Assembly: GCA_002238825.1 (NCBI GenBank)
Contig: MPNC01000011.1
Location: 53,914 to 117,913 of the forward strand
Direction of reading: 5' to 3'
DNA length: 64,000 nt
Origin: SAR202 cluster bacterium bin87
Lineage (GTDB): Bacteria; Chloroflexota; Dehalococcoidia; Lucifugimonadales; UBA3495
The position numbers and the translations under genes were made by a program. The notes beneath the pieces are model-generated. The model made no database searches. It was not told the origin of the DNA and worked only from the letters and a program-made list of their open reading frames with translations. Of the stretch, positions 26,949-36,430 are shown in pieces. Every line of letters starts with the position of its first letter. The first letter of the stretch is position 1.

Positions 26949-27827
26949 CTAACCCTGGCGAACGAACTTGTCCACGCCGGTGCCGTCGCTGAGGCCGACG
27001 TAGATGTCGCCCCGGGAGTCCACCCAGCTGCCGTGGCCAGGACCGCGGCAATCGAAACGGGCCAGCACGCTGCCGGACGTGTCCAGCACGCTGACCCGGG
27101 CTGACGAATCGTTGACGCTGCCTTCGCTGACCACCAGGTTGCCCTCGCTGTCCGCGGAGATGTCCATGGGCCGCTGGATGTCGTCCCAGATGCTGATGAA
27201 CTCACCGTCCAGGCTGAAGAGCTGCATCCGGTGGTTTTCCCGGTCGCACAGGAAGATTGTGTCGTTGTGGATCAGTAGGCTGTGGGGAAGGTGGAAATGC
27301 CCCGCCTCGCTCTTCCCCGGCTCTCCCCATGACTGCTTGAGCTGGCCGTCCCAGCTGAACCGGTGGACGCGGGCGTTGCGATACCCGTCGGCCACGTACA
27401 GGTCGCCCGACGGTGATGGGACCAGTTCCGCCGGGTAGTTAAAGGGGCCGGCGGAGCGGGGGCAGAGGTCGCCCGGGTTCTCGCAGCCGGTGTCCGAGTG
27501 GACGCCGTGGCGGCCCAGCATCTGGATGGGCTTGCCGTCGATGGTGTAGACCAGGCACACGGAACTGTCCCGGTCGGTGAGGTAAACCGTGTCGTCCTCA
27601 ATGTAAATGCCGTGGGCGAAGGCGAAGGCGCCGTTCCCCCAACTATCCAGCAGGTTTCCGTCTCGGTCGAAGATGAGAATGGGCGGGTCCTTGCGCTGGA
27701 AGGCGAAGACCCGGTCCTCGGAGTCGGTGGCGATGGCGCTGACCATGGCGAAGGTTTCGCCCGCTGGCAGCTTGGCCCAGTTTTCCACCACTTCGTAGGT
27801 GTACTTGCCGCTTCCTACGGTTGTCAT
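26949..27827 (-). CDS. NHL-repeat beta-propeller protein
   Basis: 292 residues, ATG 27827 behind AAGGAGG. Repeated NHL blades: AFAHGIYIEDDTVYLTDRDS, SGDLYVADGYRNARVHRF, DTIFLCDRENHRMQLFSLDG and SRGDIYVGLSDGTG. No signal peptide. Close in plan to the proteins at 18077 and 37147. It follows the VOC gene in convergent orientation; role unknown. Confidence 0.8.
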   Translation of the reverse strand: MTTVGSGKYTYEVVENWAKLPAGETFAMVSAIATDSEDRVFAFQRKDPPILIFDRDGNLLDSWGNGAFAFAHGIYIEDDTVYLTDRDSSVCLVYTIDGKPIQMLGRHGVHSDTGCENPGDLCPRSAGPFNYPAELVPSPSGDLYVADGYRNARVHRFSWDGQLKQSWGEPGKSEAGHFHLPHSLLIHNDTIFLCDRENHRMQLFSLDGEFISIWDDIQRPMDISADSEGNLVVSEGSVNDSSARVSVLDTSGSVLARFDCRGPGHGSWVDSRGDIYVGLSDGTGVDKFVRQG

Positions 27828-28364
27828 GCTTCTGGCCTCCTTGTTGTGTGGATGCGTACTCGTTGACTGACGCCGCTATTGTAACGCGAGGAACCGCAAA
27901 TGTCGGGATTGACGCCGCATCGCCGCGGCTGCCTGCAGATCGACAGCTGATTGGATACTACTACGGGACCGGCTCGCAGATTTCGTGCTTTTTGGCATCG
28001 CGTCATGCGGTCCCAAGGGCAGGGGCGTTCAACGAACAACTGGCCCCAACCGCCGGTTCAGTGGGGGGCAGCGAGAACGTGTACGGTATGACCAGGCACG
28101 GCGCGACCCTGCCGTGGAGCTAGCAATCGTCCCTGGCCGCAAGCGGATCTTGCTCTAACCGGATAGAAGGCCGGTCGCTCACGAAGTGATGCTTCGAGGG
28201 GTCTCGCTGAGCACGGGCGAGCAGGTGAGCAGTGATCAGACCCACCGGCGGGCCCGGAGCCCGGACGACGGCCGCACCAAAGAGGTAATGGGCCACCACT
28301 GGTGGCCCATCACGATAGCGGAGCGCCCTCTGCGCGGCCAGTTATTGGTGAGGGCGCGCGGAGG
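27828..28364. other. intergenic region with a hairpin near the aminotransferase 3' end
   Basis: No gene seen. ATGGGCCACC (28288-28297) and GGTGGCCCAT (28301-28310) form a 10-bp stem with a 3-nt loop 55 bp after the aminotransferase stop. The minus-strand run that follows is only weakly T-rich (TACCTCTTT), so a terminator role is possible but unproven. Confidence 0.45.
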
Positions 28365-29744
28365 TTATGCGGCTCCCAGGTCCGAAGCCACCTGACCGAT
28401 CACTTCGTCCATCGTGGACACGATCTGTTCGATCTCGCCGGGAGTGACGCAAAGGGGAGGCATGATGTTCATGAGGTCCCCGCCGCGCAGGAAGAGGCCA
28501 TTGTCGGCGAAGCCCTGTGTCAGCCTCGGACCCAGGCCGGCGTCGGCCGGGAAGTGTTCCCGGGTCTCCCGGTCCTTCACCAGTTCCATGCCGCACATGA
28601 GGCCGAGGCCACGCACGTTGCCGACCATGGAATGCTTCGCCTTCAACTCTTCGAGGCCGTCCAGCAGATACTTACCCATCCTGGCGGAATTTTCCACCAT
28701 TCCTTCGCGTTCCATGATTTCGAGATTCTTCAAGGACGCTGCTGCGGCCACCGGATGGCCGCCGAAGGTGATCACGTGCCGGAAAGCCGCCCGGGGTCCG
28801 CCCACGAAAGCGTCGGCGATGGGCTTGCGAAGAATGGTGCCGCCCATGGGGATATAGCCGCTGGTGATGCCCTTGGCGACGGTCATCATGTCCGGCACGA
28901 TGCCCCAGTGGTCGCAGCCGAACCATTTGCCGGTCCGGCCAAAGCCGGTAATCACCTCATCGGCGATCAGCAGGCAGCCGTACTTGTCGCAGACTTCCCG
29001 CAGCAGGGGCCAATAGTTGTCCGGCGGCACCACCGCGCCCATGGGGCTGGAGATGGGTTCAGCGATGACCGCGGCCACGGTTTCCGGCCCCTGGAACTGG
29101 ATGATGCTCTCGATGGCGTCCACGCACCGTTGACCGCATTCTTCCGGAGTTTCGCTCTTGAACTCACAGCGGTAGAAGTTGGGCTGAGGCGCGTGGAAAG
29201 TGTTCGGCATCAGGGGCTCGTAGTCGTCCCTGGGGTAGAGAAAGTTGCCGCCCAGGGCCATGGCGCCCATGGTGGCGCCGTGGTAGGAGTCCTTGCGGCT
29301 GATGAACTTGGTGCGCTGCGGTTCGCCGATGCGCTTGAAGTAGGCGCGGGACAGCTTCAGCGCGGTTTCCACCGACTCCGAGCCCCCGCTGGTGAAGAAG
29401 CAGCGGGAGAGGTCTCCCGGCATCATGTCCGCGATCTTCTCCGACAGCATGACCGTGGGTTCGGTGGTGGTGCCCAGGGGCATGTAGGTGATCTTGAGCA
29501 TCTGCTCGTAGGCGGCGTCGGCGATTTCCTTCTGGCCGTATCCGACGTTCTTCAGCCAGAGGCCGGACATGGCGTCGATGTACGTGTTGCCCAGGGCGTC
29601 GGTAACCTGACAGCCCTTGCCTTCCACGAAGATCTGGGGTTCTCCCTTTTCGGCCATGTCGCTGGGTTCTCTCAGGTACACCCAGAGGTTTTCGAGGGCG
29701 GTCCTTTGCAGATCGTTGACCGCAGTTTCAGAATGGGTGGCCAT
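28365..29744 (-). CDS. class III PLP-dependent aminotransferase (omega-transaminase type)
   Basis: 459 residues behind GGAGGAAAGC and ATG 29744. Fold-type I signatures: FFTSGGSESVETALK (phosphate loop, residues 116-130), SYHGATMGAMAL (153-164), LLIADEVITGFGRTG with Asp262/Glu263, and the Schiff-base Lys291 in VAKGITSGYIPMGG. It is close to beta-alanine/pyruvate or putrescine-type aminotransferases that use amines or omega-amino acids as donors. It may sit in a catabolic set with the neighbouring hydrolases. The gene is complete. Confidence 0.9.
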   Translation of the reverse strand: MATHSETAVNDLQRTALENLWVYLREPSDMAEKGEPQIFVEGKGCQVTDALGNTYIDAMSGLWLKNVGYGQKEIADAAYEQMLKITYMPLGTTTEPTVMLSEKIADMMPGDLSRCFFTSGGSESVETALKLSRAYFKRIGEPQRTKFISRKDSYHGATMGAMALGGNFLYPRDDYEPLMPNTFHAPQPNFYRCEFKSETPEECGQRCVDAIESIIQFQGPETVAAVIAEPISSPMGAVVPPDNYWPLLREVCDKYGCLLIADEVITGFGRTGKWFGCDHWGIVPDMMTVAKGITSGYIPMGGTILRKPIADAFVGGPRAAFRHVITFGGHPVAAAASLKNLEIMEREGMVENSARMGKYLLDGLEELKAKHSMVGNVRGLGLMCGMELVKDRETREHFPADAGLGPRLTQGFADNGLFLRGGDLMNIMPPLCVTPGEIEQIVSTMDEVIGQVASDLGAA

Positions 29745-29847
29745 GCTTTCCTCCGGATGCTGTTTCGGATGCTATTTGGAGCACGAGATTTGGGATGCCT
29801 GATGGCATATCAGTCTAACATCGGGCCGGGGTTGCCACAAACGAAGG

Positions 29848-30025
29848 CCGTATTTGGTAACTGTTCAGAGTTGCTGGGGAGGTGTCATTGCGAGCGCAGC
29901 GCGGCAATCTCGTTGGCTCCGGGGGGTCCTTCAGGGCAGACGTTGCTGCTGCGATATCGAGATTGCCACGGCGCAAGCGCCTCGCAATGACAACCTCCTG
30001 AAATCTGAACAGTTACCGTATTTGG
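29848..30025. mobile_element. MITE-3 (158 bp, TAACTGTTCAGA termini) with perfect 10-bp target duplication
   Basis: Termini TAACTGTTCAGA (29858-29869) and TCTGAACAGTTA (30004-30015) are perfect inverted repeats. The element is flanked by CCGTATTTGG at 29848-29857 and 30016-30025. Its interior is the same core as in MITE-1 and MITE-2 (GTCATTGCGAGCGCAGCG and CTCGCAATGAC), although the termini differ completely. No coding capacity. Confidence 0.85.
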
Positions 30026-30195
30026 ACGGGCAGACTGACCGCCCTGCGGCGCTTACGCGGGCTGGTAGCGGCGCCCGCGGCCCAGAAGTTTCCGCCAAGC
30101 GCTTCAGCAACTGCCCCGTCGTCCGGGGCTAATCTGCCACGGCCCGCTTGAGCCGGCGGCTCTCGGGTTCCATTCGCCGGAGGCGCCGCGTCCGG

Positions 30196-30993
30196 TCAGC
30201 CGGGGGCCGACGGTCCGCTCGGACCGGCGTACCGGGCCATGAAGCCACGGATGGCGTTGAAGTACTGCCGGATGTCCACGTACATCAGGTCGTTGTGGCC
30301 CGCGCCCGGTATGATCTCCAGGTGCTTGTGGGCAGTCCCGAGCTTGTTGAACATGTCCACCGCTTCGGACAGAGGGGCCGACTCGTCCCATTGGCCGTGG
30401 ATCACCAGTGCGGGTATGTCAATGGAGTAGAACCTGGCCTGGTAGTCGTCCTCCAGCGCCTGTGTCACGTCCGGCGGCAGCCCCTCGGCGATCCGTCCCA
30501 GGTTGGGGCGACCGCTCTCGATGATGACACCGTTGATCCGGTCAGCTGCAGATGTGGCAAGCTCCCCGGCGGAGTGACGCCCCATGGAACGCCCCATGAC
30601 GTACAACGGGCCGGTGAACCGGAGCGCCTGCATGGTGTCCTGCAGCCAGTCCAGCACCTCATGCGCGTCGGACAGTATGGCGTTGAAACTCGGCGACCCG
30701 CTGGACGCGCCGAAGCCCCGGTAGTCCGCGACAAAGAAGTTCGCGCCGATCTCGTTGTAGTGCGGCGCTATGTCGTCGTATCGGGCGACGTTCTCGCCGC
30801 CGCCATAGAAAAACAGCACGGTAGGGTTCTCGCGCCCCACCGCGAAAAAACGGCACGAGAGCGTAGTCCCGTCGGCCAGGGTGATCCCGTAGTCCACCGC
30901 TCCCGGCGGCGTATCGTTCCAGCCGCGCAACGGGTGAAAAGATCGGGCCGACGTCTCGGGGTTGTCCAGCACGGAGTAATCAACGGCAGTCAT
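30196..30993 (-). CDS. alpha/beta hydrolase
   Basis: 265 residues, ATG 30993 after GGGAGAACGCC. Oxyanion-region FFYGGGEN, the strand VADYRGFGASSGS, and the nucleophile elbow GRSMGR with Ser136. A likely acid is in HGQWDESAP and the catalytic His in GAGHNDLM. Similar in plan to BEM46/DUF-type serine hydrolases. It is co-directional with the CMD gene 79 bp upstream; substrate unknown. Confidence 0.85.
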   Translation of the reverse strand: MTAVDYSVLDNPETSARSFHPLRGWNDTPPGAVDYGITLADGTTLSCRFFAVGRENPTVLFFYGGGENVARYDDIAPHYNEIGANFFVADYRGFGASSGSPSFNAILSDAHEVLDWLQDTMQALRFTGPLYVMGRSMGRHSAGELATSAADRINGVIIESGRPNLGRIAEGLPPDVTQALEDDYQARFYSIDIPALVIHGQWDESAPLSEAVDMFNKLGTAHKHLEIIPGAGHNDLMYVDIRQYFNAIRGFMARYAGPSGPSAPG

Positions 30994-31072
30994 GGCGTTC
31001 TCCCGGCGGCGGTGTGCCGCATTGTAGGGTTGTGCAGGCCAACGAGGCGGCGTCTACGGGGCCTTGGTTCGC

Positions 31073-31849
31073 TCAACTCCAGACTTCGGCCGCGATGGAG
31101 ATGGCGTTCAACGCCGCCGGATAGCCGGCGTAACCTCCGGTCTGGATCAGCACCTCCACAATTTCTTCCCTGGAGAAGCCGACCCGAGGGCCGGCCCGGA
31201 GGAAGTTCCGCAACTGGTCATCGGCCCTCACCGCCGTCAGTGCGGCCGTGGTGCACACCACCCTGGATTTGAGGTCCAGACCCGGTCGGAAGAAGATTTC
31301 TCCAAACCCGTACTGATAGGTGAGCACCCGCAGGTCCGGCGCGAGGTCCATCAGCGCGCTGGCATAGCCCTGCTGTCCCTCCTCGCCGAAGAGCTGATCC
31401 CGAAGCTCGCGCCCCCGTGCCTCCATCTCCTCCAGGCTGAGCTCGGGCACCTCGGTCTGCGGCGCGTCGATGCCTCTTTCACGGAAGGCCTCATGCACCA
31501 GTTCCAGGGAGTTCACCGCCGAGGGGAACCCGGCGTACAGCGAGCAATGGATCGGCACCTCCTGGATCTCCTCCGCTCCCAGTCCCAAATTCAGCGCGCT
31601 GTGGACGTAGGTCTGAAACTGCGAAAGTCTCTGGAGAGATGTCAGGACGGACAGGGTGGCCAGCATGCGGTAGCGGATGTCCAGTCCGGGACGGGACCAC
31701 ACCGCGCCGAAGATTGCCTCGCCGGTATAGTTTCTCAGGCCGGGGATGCTGGTGGTCGCCCGAGGCCTCTCCCGCACCGGATACGTGCCGTGTTGCAGGC
31801 GCTCCCTTATCTCATTGCCCTTGCGCCTGAGTTCTTCGCGCTGGTCCAT
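31073..31849 (-). CDS. carboxymuconolactone decarboxylase-like protein, two CMD domains
   Basis: Start at ATG 31849 (MDQREELRRKG) behind GGGGGTTTGGC; the open frame extends upstream to 31939. 258 residues with two tandem CMD domains: EVPIHCSLYAGFPSAVNSL in the first and EVLIQTGGYAGYPAALNA in the second. The peroxidase CxxC of AhpD-type members is absent, so a lactone decarboxylase or related role is more likely than peroxide reduction. It precedes the alpha/beta hydrolase, in keeping with an aromatic degradation step. Confidence 0.8.
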   Translation of the reverse strand: MDQREELRRKGNEIRERLQHGTYPVRERPRATTSIPGLRNYTGEAIFGAVWSRPGLDIRYRMLATLSVLTSLQRLSQFQTYVHSALNLGLGAEEIQEVPIHCSLYAGFPSAVNSLELVHEAFRERGIDAPQTEVPELSLEEMEARGRELRDQLFGEEGQQGYASALMDLAPDLRVLTYQYGFGEIFFRPGLDLKSRVVCTTAALTAVRADDQLRNFLRAGPRVGFSREEIVEVLIQTGGYAGYPAALNAISIAAEVWS

Positions 31850-32182
31850 TGCCAAACCCCCGTTTGTGTTGTGAAACGATCTCACGACCTTAGCCGCAGT
31901 CTGCATTCTACCTGTACCACAGCAGCGGAGGCACCTCACCGAATCATGCCGCGCACCGAAGCCCCCGAGATAATTGAAGCCCCTGAGATGATCGAGGCCC
32001 CGGGATCATTCGTTGGCGTCGGCGCCCATTCGACCGGAGGCGTGCGATCTTATTCGATGCGCTACGTTCCGGGCGGCAAACAGGCATTGCAGGGATCAAT
32101 GACGGCAAAATGGCGGCATGTCTGCCGCCGCAATGCCGGGCGATACCCACGGCCAAATGGGAACCAGGGCCTATTGAGAAAT

Positions 32183-32203
32183 TGGCGCCGAGGGAGGGAT
32201 GCG
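32183..32203. other. att-like remnant resembling a tRNA 3' end
   Basis: The 21-mer differs at two positions from 42133-42153, which reads on the minus strand as a tRNA 3' end (T arm, acceptor, CCA). Both copies lie beside an integrase C-terminus and both are followed by TTTCCTACTCAAA, so this is probably an attachment-site scar. The remainder of 31850-32315 shows no gene. Confidence 0.45.
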
Positions 32204-32315
32204 AAGGTATCAGTATCGTGGTGTGTTGTCGAGTGCTGTGAATTAGGTTTCCTACTCAAACTTCTCTACGCGGTCGGGTAGCGCATTGTCCTGTCCTGTG
32301 CATTTGTCCAACAAT

Positions 32316-32585
32316 TTAGGCCGCTGGTTTCATCGCTTCTGCGAATGCTTCGGCGGCTTCTTCCTGCCAGCCGGGAAGTAAGTGTGCGTACACGTCCATG
32401 GAAATTTTTGGACTTGAATGGCCTATCCGTTGCGAGACCACGACGGGACTTTGGCCAGCTTGGAGAGTGACGGTGGCGTGAAAGTGTCGGAGGCTCCTCA
32501 GGGTCACGCCTGGGCACCCGACCTGTTTGCCCAGTGTCCGAATCGCGTATCTGACCGTGTTGGGGTGAGTCCATCCGACTAAACC
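32316..32585 (-). pseudogene. tyrosine recombinase C-terminal remnant
   Basis: The minus frame reads THPNTVRYAIRTLG, then LRSLRHFHATVTLQAGQ, then RIGHSSPKISMDVYAHLL: the RHxxH-type box, the GHSS motif and the catalytic Tyr of phage integrases, but no N-terminal or first catalytic Arg region. About 85 residues survive. It sits next to the att-like 21-mer at 32183, the same arrangement as the fuller integrase at 42333. Confidence 0.75.
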
Positions 32586-32673
32586 GAAACCATGGTGAAC
32601 CCGGCGTCAAGGGCGGGTAGAATTGGAGGCGATTGAGGTAGTGGGCAGGGAAAGTTGAGGGGGTTGTTGGGCA

Positions 32674-32890
32674 TGCCGGAGATGGGAGCGTTGCTGGAGA
32701 AGTGGCGCATGGACGAGGCTGAGGTACGGCGACGGATGTACCGAGCCCCGACACCTCGGGAACGGGAGTGATGGCACGCGATTTGGCTGCTGGCGCAGGG
32801 GTGGACGGCAGCGGCGGTGGCCCGGGCGTTGGAAGGAGATGCCCATACGGTTGGTCAATGGGCCCAAGCCTTCGCTCTCGCCTGGGGGTT
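32674..32890 (+). pseudogene. IS630-type transposase N-terminal remnant
   Basis: The plus frame reads WRMDEAEVRRRMYRAPTPRE, a TGA, then WHAIWLLAQGWTAAAVARAL and HTVGQWAQAF, the helix-turn-helix start of IS630 family transposases. The rest is missing and merges into the 5' region of the MFS gene. Since the gene is truncated anyway, the TGA is most simply a nonsense mutation. Confidence 0.6.
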
Positions 32891-33024
32891 CGCGGACACG
32901 ACCGGTACCGAATACCGGGTCGTCCATGATGGCACCTGGCGAATGCCCGCAAGACCAACACGATGGGACTTTCCACTCGCTGTGTATTTGGAGAGGGCGC
33001 CAGCGAGTGCCCAAGAAGGTGCAA

Positions 33025-34377
33025 ATGATGCGGGACGAAGAGACATCGCCATACGGGGAACCCACCGCACAACCTGCTGGGCCGCGTCGTTCCAGGATCT
33101 TCTACGGTTGGTACCTTGTTGCAGCCGCGGCCCTGATTTCGGCCGCTGTTGCGGGCGTGAACGACAGTTCCCGCGTCTTAATGTTGCCCATTAGCCAAGA
33201 CCTTGGGTTGAGCCTGTTCGCTTTGGCCGGGTCGTTCTCCATTGGTGTGTTGACGAATGGACTCACTCAACCCGTTCTCGGCCACTTGTTCGACAGGTGG
33301 GACTCGCGCAAAGTCATCCTGATCAGCGTTGCGGTGGCCGGCCTCGCCACGTTGGGTTTGGGTCTTACATCCAGCTACTGGCACTTTATCCTCTTGTACA
33401 GTGTCATCTTCTCCGCCGCGTTGGGCGGAGCGTCATTCGGACTCTTGGGGCCGCTGGTCGCCCGCTGGTTCCTGAAGCGTCGGGCATTGGCGCTGTCGCT
33501 ATTGATGGCTATATCTGCCATGGGCGGCATTTTTTCGCCGCCGATTGCAGGCTTGGCCCTTGCCTTTTACAGCTGGAGAGAAACGCTGATGGTGTCGGGC
33601 GCCATCTTGCTGTTGCTGGCGCTGCCATTGGCGTGGAAGTTTCTGCGCAACTGGCCTTCAGAAATAGGACTAAAGCCCGACGGAGACCCGGAAACCCCCA
33701 CGGAAACGCGGATGCGGGGAAGCGCTCCTACAAACCAACGGGGCCGGTTCGAGGTGGAGCGTTCGTGGCGGGCCTTTCGTTCTCGGCCTATCTGGGCTCT
33801 CGTGCCGGTCTTCGCCATAGGCGGAGTCGCCGATATCTTTGCCTCTATTATTCTCCCGTCGTTCGCGGTAAATTCCTTGAACCTTGGCCCTGAAACGATA
33901 GCCGTCTCTTATGGGGTTATGGGAGTGCTCGGACCGGTCGGGGCGGTAGCCGTGGGGTTGGTAGCCGACCGGTTCGCCCGCAAGAGAATCTTGGGGGCGC
34001 TGCTCCTTGCGCAGGGCCTCGCGTTTCTGGTGTTGATCGCAGTGCCGTTCGGATTCAGTCTCCTGCTATTCGCTGTCTTAGCCGGCTTGTCCGGGACCAC
34101 CTGGATGCTCATTGCATTATTGTTGATTGCCGACATTTACGGGCTGCGTGCCCTGGCGACGCTTTGGGGTATCGCATTCCTGTTCCATTCGATTGGATCT
34201 TTCATTGGCTCCCTTTCGTTCGGGCTGGTAATTGACCTTACCGGCTCTTACAACTTGCACTTCGCGGCATGCGCTTTGATGCTTGTACTCGCAGCCATCG
34301 TCTCGTTCGCAATCAATGAAGGGAAATACTCGGCACGGTACCAAGCCGCCGTAGAACTCGAGGCGGTGGGGGATTAG
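33025..34377 (+). CDS. MFS transporter
   Basis: Start taken at ATG 33025 after AAGGTGCAA; the open frame reaches back to 32839 only by running through IS630 debris. About 450 residues, 12 membrane helices: FYGWYLVAAAALISAAVAG, QPVLGHLFDRWDSRKVI (motif A), GPLVARWFLKRRALALSLL, and GLVADRFARKRILGALL. OFA/oxalate-formate-like MFS type; substrate unknown. Downstream 34378-34518 shows no gene and then an IS1380 fragment begins. Confidence 0.85.
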   Translation: MMRDEETSPYGEPTAQPAGPRRSRIFYGWYLVAAAALISAAVAGVNDSSRVLMLPISQDLGLSLFALAGSFSIGVLTNGLTQPVLGHLFDRWDSRKVILISVAVAGLATLGLGLTSSYWHFILLYSVIFSAALGGASFGLLGPLVARWFLKRRALALSLLMAISAMGGIFSPPIAGLALAFYSWRETLMVSGAILLLLALPLAWKFLRNWPSEIGLKPDGDPETPTETRMRGSAPTNQRGRFEVERSWRAFRSRPIWALVPVFAIGGVADIFASIILPSFAVNSLNLGPETIAVSYGVMGVLGPVGAVAVGLVADRFARKRILGALLLAQGLAFLVLIAVPFGFSLLLFAVLAGLSGTTWMLIALLLIADIYGLRALATLWGIAFLFHSIGSFIGSLSFGLVIDLTGSYNLHFAACALMLVLAAIVSFAINEGKYSARYQAAVELEAVGD

Positions 34378-34518
34378 CGGCAAATTCGGCCTGCATCTGC
34401 CCGAATCAACCGAAGCAGTTGGTCTTCGCCAGATTCAAGATCTCACGTCCCAGCAGTAGGTCAGTTCACAAACGCCCGTTCAAAAGTTGTTGACAGTCAA
34501 ACTCGGCTCGTCGCGAGT

Positions 34519-34790
34519 TTACACACTTGGTTGGTTGACCAAAGGGGAGGGCTCGGCTAATTTGTCGACACGCTCTGGTTCAACGAAGTTGTCCACCAAT
34601 TCGTCCGGTTCCAGGCGGTGGGCCATCGTGACCGGAAGCATCAGTCCGGCATTGGACACCAAGTGGTGATCGTCGAAGGCGACTTGGATGCGGTCGGGAT
34701 GCTCCGGTAGTATCATTTAACAGGTGCTCCTCGATTCGGGCGGGTTTTGTCTTTCCAAAACCCGTTACCTCCGAACAAAGGAGCACTTTC
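34519..34790 (-). mobile_element. IS1380-family remnant, 5' end plus transposase N-terminus
   Basis: The minus frame 34716-34519 reads RIQVAFDDHHLVSNAGLMLP and VTMAHRLEPDELVDNFV, the N-terminus of IS1380 transposases, then loses similarity. Upstream (34731-34790) an end-like sequence has CGGGTTTTG/CAAAACCCG and ACAAAGGAGCAC. A second, similar fragment lies at 36431-36727 in the same orientation, so the two bracket the HEPN gene. Confidence 0.65.
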
Positions 34791-34854
34791 TTACCCACTC
34801 AGCACGCTGAGGGATTGACTTCTTCGGAGGGTCCTGGTCGAGGAATCACCGAAA

Positions 34855-36408
34855 ATGAACACTCAACCCGCCGGGTTGCTAACGCTGCACTTCAGAACCG
34901 CAATCCTTCGCAATCTGATTTACCACAGGGCCCTAATCCTTGAACCGATTAGGCGCTTGGCCTTTCGCAACATGCGCCATCTCTCAATTGCTATGGCGGA
35001 CCACGGCGTGCCGGCCGACAGGACGGTAGGCTCTGTGGGACCCAACGAGCGGGTCCGCGAACTCCAAGACCGGATGCTCCGGGACCAAGGCTCCGAACCC
35101 TCGGCGTTGAACCGAGTGCTGATCGAAATCGCAACATTCACGCCGGTGAAGCTCTACTCGGGTCTGCTCTATGCCGAGATCGAATACCTGGAACAACAAG
35201 CCGGTGAACACCCTCTGTCCGGCAACCAAGACCTCTGCGACTTCCTACGGGACAACGGCGGCCTTATCGAGTATTCCAAGCGTTTCAGACACGGAATGCT
35301 TCATCCCAGCGGGGAAAGCATACCATCCGAAGAGGCATGGATATCTAGCGGGTTCCACCACGATTTGCCGCGGGCGCAAATGACGATTGACACCATCATC
35401 AGGGAAGCGAGGGAAACGCTGCACTTGGAAGTCCAAAGTGCACTCTTGGAGCTTCCCGAATTGCAGCGGTGGCATTGTTACCATGAGTTCTTGACGTGGC
35501 TGTCCAACGATGACGCCACGCTCCTCAACGAGACCCGGCACAATCAGTTGGTCCAGGAGATCGAGCACCAGAATGAGGAGTACCCAAGAATCCTTCGGGC
35601 GGCGGAATCAACCCAACCGACTGCGGTTCAACTGGAAACGAATGAGTTGCTCTTCCAATGCTTGAAAAACCTGCACCACCCGGGGGCGCTCGGAGGCGAA
35701 GTCGCAGACGAGGGTTCGCTGCAACCGGCGATGGACCCGCGCCTTTTGACGCGAGTCGCCTTTGCGGCTAATCCTCCTGCTACGGTAAAGGAATGGGACC
35801 GACAGGCGCGCCATGTCGGGAACAATCTCGCCAACTACAGCTTTCTCCTGGATGCCGTAGGGGTTCTCATCAACGAGACCATGAGCCTAGATCCCTTTAG
35901 ACAGACCTTTGGCGAACCCGGCGACCCGGACGGACGGATACGAGCCGCTATGGAAAGACTCACTTTCGATCAGCGACAATCGATGTCTGGTCACTCAAAG
36001 GTTTGCGTGGCACTGCTTCAGGGCTTGGTACATGCATATGAGAATGTAAAGCACAGGAACCCCCAGATGGGAAACCCCAATGTTGATGCGGTGATGGCAG
36101 ACGGGGGAGCAAAGATAACGATCCAAACCTTCCGCAACATTGTCTTTCACGTTGCGGAGCCGTCGTTGGACCCATACGAGATAGACGACGATGCATCCTG
36201 GGTTGCACCTCAGTCCCTACATGACCTGCTCCTGGGATTCTCAATGTTCCTTGGGTCCATGACGGCTACAGTTGGTCCGGCAAACACGGCGGGTGGTGCG
36301 GCTCCGTGCACCTCCGAGGAGTTGGCCAGAACAAAGCTGCGAAAGCCGTCTCGGTGGTCACTTGGGGAACCCCGTACCCTCCCGAAGGATGGCCTGGAAG
36401 CATCGTGA
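34855..36408 (+). CDS. protein with two HEPN-type RX4H motifs, candidate RNase/defence effector
   Basis: 517 residues, largely helical, no family recognised. Two RX4H motifs of the HEPN ribonuclease type are visible: RHGMLH at 145-150 (YSKRFRHGMLHPSGE) and RNIVFH at 427-432 (FRNIVFHVAEPS). Each is followed about 15-20 residues later by an Ala/Ser-Trp (AWI; ASW), so the two halves look like an internal duplication. HEPN proteins with this motif are RNA cutters in abortive infection and toxin systems, but no antitoxin partner is adjacent. Flanked on both sides by IS1380 fragments in the same orientation, which suggests acquisition as cargo. The start is uncertain: ATG 34855 has only a weak GAGG 12 nt upstream; ATG 34972 is an alternative. 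Confidence 0.55.
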   Translation: MNTQPAGLLTLHFRTAILRNLIYHRALILEPIRRLAFRNMRHLSIAMADHGVPADRTVGSVGPNERVRELQDRMLRDQGSEPSALNRVLIEIATFTPVKLYSGLLYAEIEYLEQQAGEHPLSGNQDLCDFLRDNGGLIEYSKRFRHGMLHPSGESIPSEEAWISSGFHHDLPRAQMTIDTIIREARETLHLEVQSALLELPELQRWHCYHEFLTWLSNDDATLLNETRHNQLVQEIEHQNEEYPRILRAAESTQPTAVQLETNELLFQCLKNLHHPGALGGEVADEGSLQPAMDPRLLTRVAFAANPPATVKEWDRQARHVGNNLANYSFLLDAVGVLINETMSLDPFRQTFGEPGDPDGRIRAAMERLTFDQRQSMSGHSKVCVALLQGLVHAYENVKHRNPQMGNPNVDAVMADGGAKITIQTFRNIVFHVAEPSLDPYEIDDDASWVAPQSLHDLLLGFSMFLGSMTATVGPANTAGGAAPCTSEELARTKLRKPSRWSLGEPRTLPKDGLEAS

Positions 36409-36430
36409 GGTGCGACGCCCGTCACAGTCA

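Noticed and set aside
28302..29990. 562-codon plus-strand frame opposite the aminotransferase.
   Set aside because: Antisense shadow; the minus strand has all PLP enzyme motifs.
32674..32890. In-frame TGA in the IS630 fragment as a further recoded UGA.
   Set aside because: The gene is truncated shortly after, so there is no evidence of selection on the downstream part.
32266..33072. 268-codon minus-strand frame overlapping the integrase scrap and IS630 debris.
   Set aside because: Pro/Arg-rich composition and no domain; the real signals there are the integrase remnant (minus) and IS630 start (plus) in other frames.
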